From assembly GCA_013298245.1 (NCBI GenBank), contig JAAFHD010000138.1:1-8642 (forward strand): a DNA stretch of 8,642 nucleotides, written 5' to 3'. Positions 6,069-8,642 of the stretch are shown one piece after another. This stretch comes from Alphaproteobacteria bacterium (GTDB lineage Bacteria > Pseudomonadota > Alphaproteobacteria > Acetobacterales > Acetobacteraceae). A model generated the notes under the pieces. The model saw nothing but the letters and a program-made list of their open reading frames with translations. It was not told the DNA's origin and made no database searches. The position numbers were made by a program, and so were the translations under genes. Every line of letters starts with the position of its first letter. Within the stretch, counting starts at the first letter, position 1.

Positions 6069-7394
6069 ATGCGTTTGGTGTTGATGGCTGTGCTGGCCGT
6101 TATCCTGTCATTCCCCGCCGCCGCGCAGCAGGCGGAACACCCGGCTGTGGCGCGGTTGCGCGCGCTGCTGCCAGCACCCGCCACGCTGGCCTATGACAGT
6201 GCTGCCCCCCTGGCCGCCGACCCGGCCGGCGTGCGGCTTTCCGGCGTCACGCTGACGCGCCGGACAGAAACGGTGCGCATCGCCGAATTGGAACTGGAAG
6301 GCCTAGTGGACAACGCCATCACGCGCCTGGTCGCGCGCGGCTTCGTGCAGCAGGATGGCAATGCTTCGGTGCGCATCGCGCGGCTGGAACTGGAACGCCT
6401 GCGCCACACCCCGCGCCCCGGCGGCGGCGAGCCGATGCCCACCGACATCGCAGCCGATGCACTGACCATCGAGGGCCTGGAGGTGATCGACACGCCGCGC
6501 TTCGCGGTCCGTCGCATCACGCTGCGCGACTATGGCGCGGGGCGCAGCGGGTCCGTCGCGCTGGAGGGTCTTTCGGTCAGCGGGATCGAACAATCGCCGG
6601 TGACGGGCGTGGCACTGGCGCGCTTCAACCTCTCAGGCTTCGACCTGGCGGCGCTGATGGATGCGGCGATGCGCCAGGTGACACCGCCCAACCCGCCGGC
6701 GGGGCGCGTCACCGTGGGCTTCCAGGGCCTGGTGCTGAACGCAGGCACCACCGTGCTGGGCGGCGCCGACACCCTGTTGGTGGAGGCCGATACATTGGCC
6801 AACATGGCCGGCACCGCGCGCTTCGCGCTGCGCGGCGTGACGGTGGAAAATTCGCCCGTCACCGCGGCCTTCCTGCAAGCGATGGACTTGCCGCGTCTGG
6901 ATGCGTCACTGACCTTCGACGCCGCCTATGAACCCACCGCCGGGCGGCTTTCCATGCCCGCCTTGGCGCTGGGCGTGCGCGACCTCGGCGCCATCGCGCT
7001 GGGCCTCACGCTGGATGGCTGGACGCCCCAAGCCGCGCAGCGCCGTGACCCCACGGCGATGATCCTGCGCGATGCGCGGCTGCGCGTCGTGGATGAAGGC
7101 GCCTATGGCCGCGCGGTGCGCGCGCAGGCGCAGCAGATGCGCGCCACTGAAGACCAGGTGCGCCAACAGCATGCACAGTTGCTGGGCCAGCTGATGTCGG
7201 CGCCGAATGCGCCAGTCGGGCTGAACCAGCTGCGCGATGCGGTGCTGGGCGTGGTGCGGCGCCAGGCGCGCGGCGTGGATATCGCGCTGCAACCGCCGCA
7301 GCCCTTGCGCCTGGAGACCTTCGGCAACGCGATCCAGCAAGGCCCGGCGCAAGCCGTGCGCGCCATGGGGCTGACGGCGGCGCCAGTCAGGTAA
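6069..7394 (+). CDS. Exported protein of unknown function, beta-strand rich
   Basis: This 441-residue protein is the only real plus-strand gene. The ATG at 6069 is chosen within a longer open frame because it follows AAGGA with nine bases between and begins a clean signal peptide (RLVLMAVLAVILSFPAAA, cleavage probably after Ala19), so the mature protein is periplasmic or secreted. The body consists of many alternating hydrophobic strands, such as GVRLSGVTLTRR and TIEGLEVIDTPRFAVRRITLRDY. It includes a near-repeat of VRIAELELEGL (69-79) as VRIARLELERL (101-111). Residues about 345-400 are helical and Gln/Arg-rich. No cysteines or catalytic motifs stand out. The layered-strand pattern recalls AsmA- or DUF945-like envelope proteins, but this is only a resemblance. 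It is divergent from the VWA gene and its 3' end overlaps the CoA-binding gene. Confidence 0.8.
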   Translation: MRLVLMAVLAVILSFPAAAQQAEHPAVARLRALLPAPATLAYDSAAPLAADPAGVRLSGVTLTRRTETVRIAELELEGLVDNAITRLVARGFVQQDGNASVRIARLELERLRHTPRPGGGEPMPTDIAADALTIEGLEVIDTPRFAVRRITLRDYGAGRSGSVALEGLSVSGIEQSPVTGVALARFNLSGFDLAALMDAAMRQVTPPNPPAGRVTVGFQGLVLNAGTTVLGGADTLLVEADTLANMAGTARFALRGVTVENSPVTAAFLQAMDLPRLDASLTFDAAYEPTAGRLSMPALALGVRDLGAIALGLTLDGWTPQAAQRRDPTAMILRDARLRVVDEGAYGRAVRAQAQQMRATEDQVRQQHAQLLGQLMSAPNAPVGLNQLRDAVLGVVRRQARGVDIALQPPQPLRLETFGNAIQQGPAQAVRAMGLTAAPVR

Positions 7395-7827
7395 GGCGCA
7401 GCCGCGGCCACTCGATCGCGGGGCAGCGGTCCTGCACCACCAGCGCGCCCTTGGCCCGGGCGCGCGCGGCGGCGGCTTCGTCCACCACATCCAGCTGCAG
7501 CCAGATGGCGCGCGCGCCCAATGTCGCGGCTTCATCCATCACGGCACCGGCTTCCTCGCTGCGACGGAACACATCGACCATGTCGAGGGGTGCGGCATCG
7601 GCCAGCGTGGCGACCACCGCGCGGCCATGGATGGTCTGGCCGGCCAGCAGGGGGTTGACCGGCACCACGTCAAAACCGCGATCCAGCAGGAAGCGCATGA
7701 CGCTGTTGGACGCGCGCGTGGGTTTGTCCGAAGCACCCACCAGCGCCACGCGCGGGCGGCGTTTCAGCAGGGCGGCGATGTCGGAATCCGGCGGGTTGGT
7801 GGCGTGCATGCGCGGCAGGCTACGCAT
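7387..7827 (-). CDS. CoA-binding domain protein (YccU-like)
   Basis: This 146-residue single-domain protein belongs to the CoA_binding_2 family, a Rossmann-like fold related to the CoA-binding part of succinyl-CoA ligases. Signatures seen are the first strand and loop VALVGAS (27-33), the strand DVVPVNP (53-59) with GQTIHGR after it, DMVDVFRRSEEA (82-93), AIWLQLDVV (107-115) and DRCP (133-136). Length is normal for the family. Family members are cytoplasmic and bind CoA or a related nucleotide; their role is not established. The start is uncertain: the first ATG (7827) and a second at 7809 both lack a clear Shine-Dalgarno site. It lies 20 bases after the CPRC gene in the same direction, and its last 8 bases overlap the convergent exported gene. 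Confidence 0.9.
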   Translation of the reverse strand: MRSLPRMHATNPPDSDIAALLKRRPRVALVGASDKPTRASNSVMRFLLDRGFDVVPVNPLLAGQTIHGRAVVATLADAAPLDMVDVFRRSEEAGAVMDEAATLGARAIWLQLDVVDEAAAARARAKGALVVQDRCPAIEWPRLRLT

Positions 7828-7847
7828 CAGCGCGCAGTCGCGAAAGC

Positions 7848-8195
7848 CTAAGGCGTGCTGCGCAGCAGGCGTTGCGCGCGGCGGAGTGCGTGGGCGGCGG
7901 TGTCTTCGTTCAGTGCGGCATTGGCGGTGGCGGCGGCATCCACCCGCGCGCGCAGCATGGCGCGCAGGCCGGGTGGCAGTGCTGCTTCATCCAGCCGCGC
8001 GTGCACGCGGTCAATCGCCACTTCCGCGCGCATCATGCGCAGCATGGGGCGGTTGATGCCGGTGCGCTCGATGTCGTCGTCGCAGCGTGGGCAGAGGGTG
8101 GCGTGCGCTTCGCGCAGCGCGTCGGCCAAGGCGGCGTGGCGGGTTTCGGCCTGCGCGGGTGCGGCGAGCAGCAGCGCCACGAAGGCCCAGCGCAT
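7848..8195 (-). CDS. Small exported helical protein with a CPRC motif
   Basis: This 115-residue protein has a short signal peptide (RWAFVALLLAAPAQA, cleavage likely after Ala16). The mature part is almost wholly helical and Ala/Arg-rich, with one CPRC pair (Cys35, Cys38) followed by an acidic DDD, not by His, so it is not a c-type haem site. The pair could bind a metal or be redox active in the periplasm. The frame is open to an ATG at 8285, but the start at 8195 is preferred: it shares its A with the stop of the upstream peptidase (TGATG), and the extra 30 residues would bury the signal peptide behind a charged Arg/Gly/His-rich stretch. I do not recognise a family. Coupling to the peptidase is visible; a functional link is inferred. 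Confidence 0.72.
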   Translation of the reverse strand: MRWAFVALLLAAPAQAETRHAALADALREAHATLCPRCDDDIERTGINRPMLRMMRAEVAIDRVHARLDEAALPPGLRAMLRARVDAAATANAALNEDTAAHALRRAQRLLRSTP

Positions 8196-8642
8196 CACGC
8201 CAGGTCCATGCCCGCCACGGCCAGGATGGTCAGCAGTGACGCGGACATGCCGCGCAGGCTTTCCTCGGGTTCCACGTCGATCCATTCGTCCAGGCTATGC
8301 GCGCGGCCGCCGCGGCCGCCACTGCCGATGCGCAGCGCGGGGATGCCGAGCGACATGGGGATGTTGGCGTCGGTGCTGCTGGCCTCGTAGCTGGGGCGGT
8401 AGCCGAATTGTTCCACAGCCTGCGTGGCGGCGGCGATGATGGGCGCGCCGTGTGCGGTCTCGCCGGCGGGGCGGTCGCCGATGGTGGTGATCTCGGCGGT
8501 GATCTCGCCATCGCGGGTGTCGCGGGTGTCGTTTTCCTCGCGCACGGCGTCGGCGATGATGGCGCGGAAGGTGGCGTCCAGCCGCGCCAGTTCATCGGCG
8601 CTGCGGCTGCGCAGGTCGACGTCGATGCGGACCTCGTTCGGG
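8195..8642 (-). CDS. M20-family metallopeptidase/amidohydrolase (partial, N-terminus outside window)
   Basis: The last 148 residues are visible; the gene runs off the right edge. The fragment starts in the dimerisation domain (NEVRIDVDLRSRSADEL, a typical strand then helix of M20 enzymes) and returns to the catalytic domain with the conserved SSTDANIPMSLGIPAL (88-103) and a metal-ligand candidate His115 in GGRAHSLDEWID. These features fit a zinc-dependent aminopeptidase, dipeptidase or tripeptidase of the M20/ArgE/PepT group. The N-terminal metal ligands are not in the window, so substrate cannot be assigned. Its stop overlaps the start of the CPRC gene by one base. Confidence 0.88.
   Translation of the reverse strand, partial: PNEVRIDVDLRSRSADELARLDATFRAIIADAVREENDTRDTRDGEITAEITTIGDRPAGETAHGAPIIAAATQAVEQFGYRPSYEASSTDANIPMSLGIPALRIGSGGRGGRAHSLDEWIDVEPEESLRGMSASLLTILAVAGMDLA

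Noticed and set aside
8082..8093. CPRC as a c-type haem site
   Set aside because: Haem attachment needs CxxCH; here the residue after the second Cys is Asp.
8196..8285. Longer start (8285) for the CPRC protein
   Set aside because: The added 30 residues are antisense-like Arg/Gly/His-rich sequence inside the peptidase frame and would precede the signal peptide.
1..8642. Mobile elements, CRISPR arrays, tRNA or rRNA genes
   Set aside because: No transposase or integrase, no regular direct repeats with spacers and no RNA-gene signature was seen when reading both strands.

Overview
The window is GC-rich, densely packed bacterial DNA. Long spurious open frames lie opposite the real genes, as expected from strong G/C third-position bias. 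Gene content and protein style suggest an alphaproteobacterium, most likely Rhodospirillales/Acetobacteraceae (Roseomonas-like). Supporting this are a PgmG-type phosphohexomutase, a Tim14-like membrane J-domain protein and a ParD/ParE module. This placement is inference from protein style, with no search behind it. Ten of the eleven genes are on the minus strand.

Right to left along the minus strand: (1) 8642-7387 is a compact run of an M20-family peptidase (N-terminus outside the window), a small exported protein with a CPRC motif whose start is coupled through TGATG, and a CoA-binding-domain protein. (2) 6069-7394 is the only plus-strand gene, an exported 441-residue protein of unknown function. 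Its end overlaps the CoA-binding gene convergently by 8 bases, and it is divergent from the next unit. (3) 5986-4632 is a VWA-domain protein whose stop overlaps (ATGA) the start of a membrane protein with a short C-terminal J domain. (4) 4508-467 holds a small exported protein, then galU, ugd and a phosphoglucomutase/phosphomannomutase, closed by a strong hairpin at 432-458. (5) 372-1 is a type II toxin-antitoxin module: a ribbon-helix-helix antitoxin and a ParE-like toxin cut by the window edge, with a promoter carrying an inverted repeat.

The best-understood unit is the nucleotide-sugar operon. PgmG converts glucose-6-phosphate to glucose-1-phosphate, GalU makes UDP-glucose from it, and Ugd oxidises that to UDP-glucuronate. 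PgmG can also make mannose-1-phosphate. Together they supply precursors for exopolysaccharide, LPS or glycolipid. No glycosyltransferase or polymerase is visible here.

No tRNA, rRNA, CRISPR array, insertion sequence or phage gene was recognised, and no gene-free stretch exceeds about 125 bases. Most of the window is ordinary chromosome. The parts that deserve a second look are the VWA/J-domain pair, the unrecognised exported proteins and the architecture of the toxin-antitoxin promoter.
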